Positions 14,294 to 15,373 of a DNA stretch of 15,373 nt are shown here, piece after piece. Both the position numbers and the translations under genes were made by a program. This DNA is from Bacillota bacterium (GTDB taxonomy: Bacteria > Bacillota > Clostridia > Christensenellales > Aristaeellaceae): positions 1 through 15,373 of the forward strand of contig JAEYRW010000084.1 of assembly GCA_023435435.1 (NCBI GenBank), in the 5' to 3' direction. How positions within the stretch are numbered: position 1 is the stretch's first letter; every line of letters starts with the position of its first letter. Under the pieces are notes generated by a model. That model did no database searches, was not told the DNA's origin, and saw only the letters and a program-made list of their open reading frames with translations.

Positions 14294-14954
14294 TGTAACC
14301 CATTCCTTTTTTCGTTGCGATGAAGCCCTCGAGCCCCGCTGCGTCGAGCTTTTTGCGCAGCCGCGCCACGTTGACCGTAAGGGTGTTTTCGTCGATGAAG
14401 CTGTCCGTGTCCCACAGCCGCTCCATGAGCCGCTCCCGGCTGACGATCTTCCCCTTGGCCTCCATGAGCGCGAGCAGAATCCGGTACTCGTTTTTTGTAA
14501 GAGCGATCCTCTCCCCCGCGTAGATAAGGCTCGCGTCCGAGAGAGCGAGGGTCGCGCCCCGGTGGGTAATGGCGCACGCGGAATCGCCGAAATCGTAGGC
14601 ACGGCGCAAAAGGGCCCCAATCTTCGCCATCATCACGTCGAGGTCGAAGGGCTTGACGATGTAGTCGTCCCCGCCCATGTTCATGGCCATGATGATATTC
14701 ATGTTGTCCAGCGCGGAGGACACAAACACGACCGGAACCTTCGAAGCGCGACGGATTTCCCGGCACCAGTGATAACCGTCAAAAAAGGGAAGCGCAATAT
14801 CGAGCAGCACCAGATGGGGATCGTTTTTTTCAAACGCACGGTCCACCGCGCGAAAGTCTTCCGCGACGCACGCGGAAAGGCCCCATGCCTCGATTTTGCG
14901 CCGCATCGCCTCCGCGATGGTCGCGTCGTCTTCCACAATGAAAATGCGGTACAT
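14283..14954 (-). CDS. OmpR/BceR-type response regulator
   Basis: A 223-residue regulator. The receiver domain (2-118) has acidic E8, D9 and D10, phospho-acceptor D52 in LVLLDIALPFFDG, S79/S80 in place of the switch threonine or serine, and K101 in YIVKPFD. The C-terminal winged helix (about 128-223) ends in the usual TVNVARLRKKL and KGMGYIVE segments. Start ATG 14954 follows GGAGGGGG with a five-base gap; the open frame to 15098 has no such signal and crosses the promoter. It is the first gene of the minus-strand Bce module and is translationally coupled to the kinase. It is expected to activate the ATPase-permease promoter; candidate binding elements are listed separately. Confidence 0.92.
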   Translation of the reverse strand: MYRIFIVEDDATIAEAMRRKIEAWGLSACVAEDFRAVDRAFEKNDPHLVLLDIALPFFDGYHWCREIRRASKVPVVFVSSALDNMNIIMAMNMGGDDYIVKPFDLDVMMAKIGALLRRAYDFGDSACAITHRGATLALSDASLIYAGERIALTKNEYRILLALMEAKGKIVSRERLMERLWDTDSFIDENTLTVNVARLRKKLDAAGLEGFIATKKGMGYIVE

Positions 14955-15048
14955 TGCCGCCCCCTCCGTTCCCTCGTCGCATCTTTCTCCGGAATGCTGC
15001 TCGAAAAAGCGTCCAGTCACGGGAAACGCCCGGAGAAATTCTCCCGTC

Positions 15049-15077
15049 AGTATAGCAAAAAAATGTCGGCGGCGCAA
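15049..15077 (-). promoter_or_regulatory. Promoter of the Bce-type regulator-kinase genes
   Basis: On the minus strand, -35 TTGCGC (15077-15072) and -10 TATACT (15054-15049) are exactly 17 bases apart, with a T-rich run in the spacer. Transcription should start near 15042, giving a leader of about 88 bases that contains nested inverted repeats (GGAGA-ATT-TCTCC inside ACGGGA and TCCCGT). Confidence 0.75.
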
Positions 15078-15118
15078 CGAATCTTGCGCAGACGCCAAGC
15101 CTTACGCGTGGACCGCGT
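15072..15118. promoter_or_regulatory. Candidate operator cluster upstream of the regulator gene
   Basis: GCGCAA-CGAATC-TTGCGC (15072-15089) is a perfect inverted repeat whose promoter-side arm is the -35 box itself. Further upstream are the GTAAGGC element on the minus strand (15105-15099), which also occurs upstream of the ATPase gene, and ACGCG-TGGAC-CGCGT (15104-15118). Which protein binds is not known; the encoded OmpR-type regulator is the first candidate. Confidence 0.35.
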
Positions 15119-15195
15119 CCCCGCGCAAGCCAAAATTCCCGGGTACTTCTCATGAACGGGCCCTTTACAAATTTGGAAACCGGGCGAAAAACCAG
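15119..15195. other. Intergenic stretch, nothing recognised
   Basis: Between the operator cluster and the transporter remnant I see no gene or clear signal. Part of it may belong to the decayed upstream end of the remnant, but the reading frame there does not resemble the family. Confidence 0.4.
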
Positions 15196-15309
15196 ATGCG
15201 CGAGGAGACCGGCCTTGGAAGCGGTGCGGACGTGCCGCTTACGTTTCATCCGGCGGCGATGCATCTTTTCGATCCAGGAACGGAGAAGAACCTTCTGTGC
15301 GCCCCGTAA
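15196..15309 (+). pseudogene. C-terminal remnant of a MalK/MsmX-type sugar ABC importer ATPase
   Basis: This 37-residue plus-strand reading frame ends in a TAA. It looks like the tail of the TOBE domain of MalK/UgpC/MsmX-type ATPases: a V-P-L-T-F strand followed by HPAAMHLFDPGTEKNLL, matching the family's usual ending of the form F-D-x-x-x-x-H-L-F-D-P-E-T-G. Complete members have about 360-370 residues. The ATPase core, Walker motifs and most of the TOBE domain are missing, because the sequence just upstream is the promoter of the minus-strand regulator. It has no ribosome binding site. I infer a leftover from a deletion or insertion at the edge of the Bce module. The call rests on recognising the motif by eye. 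Confidence 0.5.
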
Positions 15310-15373
15310 ACGCTGGACTGGTGAGAAGCTGACAACTCTGCCGCAATACATACCGCCGGGCGCGCCCACCCCC
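15310..15373. other. Right edge, nothing recognised
   Basis: The last 64 bases after the importer remnant show no gene start, hairpin or promoter that I can support. No terminator follows the remnant. Confidence 0.3.

Noticed and set aside
14294..14620. Longer N-terminus of the Bce-type kinase (ATG 14620)
   Set aside because: The added residues are an out-of-frame reading of the response regulator gene.
14830..15369. 179-residue minus-strand open frame at the right edge
   Set aside because: Crosses the regulator promoter and start, basic low-complexity translation, no recognisable domain.
1..15373. CRISPR array, tRNA, rRNA, insertion sequence or transposase
   Set aside because: Looked for regular spaced repeats, clover-leaf-like sequences and transposase motifs; none seen.

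Overview
The window is high-GC DNA that looks like it comes from a Gram-positive of the clostridial type. The reasons are strong AGGAGG-like ribosome binding sites, GTG/TTG starts, and gene families typical of Firmicutes: an XRE-type repressor next to ABC exporters, a LytTR regulator with a GHKL kinase, and a BceRS-BceAB-type peptide-antibiotic module. The exact taxon cannot be read from the sequence. Almost everything concerns membrane transport of peptide-like or amphipathic compounds and its regulation.

Layout, left to right. (1) 1-415: no convincing gene. (2) 416-4913, plus strand: a promoter with two candidate operators, an XRE regulator (478-1311), then two fused TMD-NBD ABC half-transporters (1308-3086 and 3083-4876). 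All three genes are joined by ATGA stop/start overlaps and end at a strong hairpin (4883-4913). (3) 4955-8667, minus strand, convergent with the first operon: a second ATGA-coupled pair of ABC half-transporters (6817-8667, then 4955-6820). (4) 8691-10233, minus strand: a LytTR response regulator and a soluble GHKL histidine kinase behind a TTGCGA-17-TATAAT promoter. They are separated from the ABC pair by a hairpin that is well paired only in the minus-strand RNA. (5) 10406-15077, minus strand: a complete Bce-type module. The OmpR-type regulator and intramembrane-sensing kinase come first, behind a TTGCGC-17-TATACT promoter. After a 116-base gap with its own candidate promoter come the ABC ATPase and the ten-helix FtsX-type permease. 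(6) 15196-15309, plus strand: a short remnant matching the C-terminal tail of MalK/MsmX-type sugar-importer ATPases.

Working model (inference): three independently regulated export or detoxification systems lie side by side. The one-component repressor, the LytTR two-component system and the Bce system each control the transporter genes beside them. The most useful new observations are regulatory. A GTAAGGC element is shared by the kinase/regulator promoter and the ATPase promoter of the Bce module. Inverted repeats sit on the XRE promoter and on the -35 box of the Bce regulator promoter. A directional terminator or attenuator lies between the LytTR system and its ABC pair. One NBD has an arginine in place of the second glycine of its Walker A motif.
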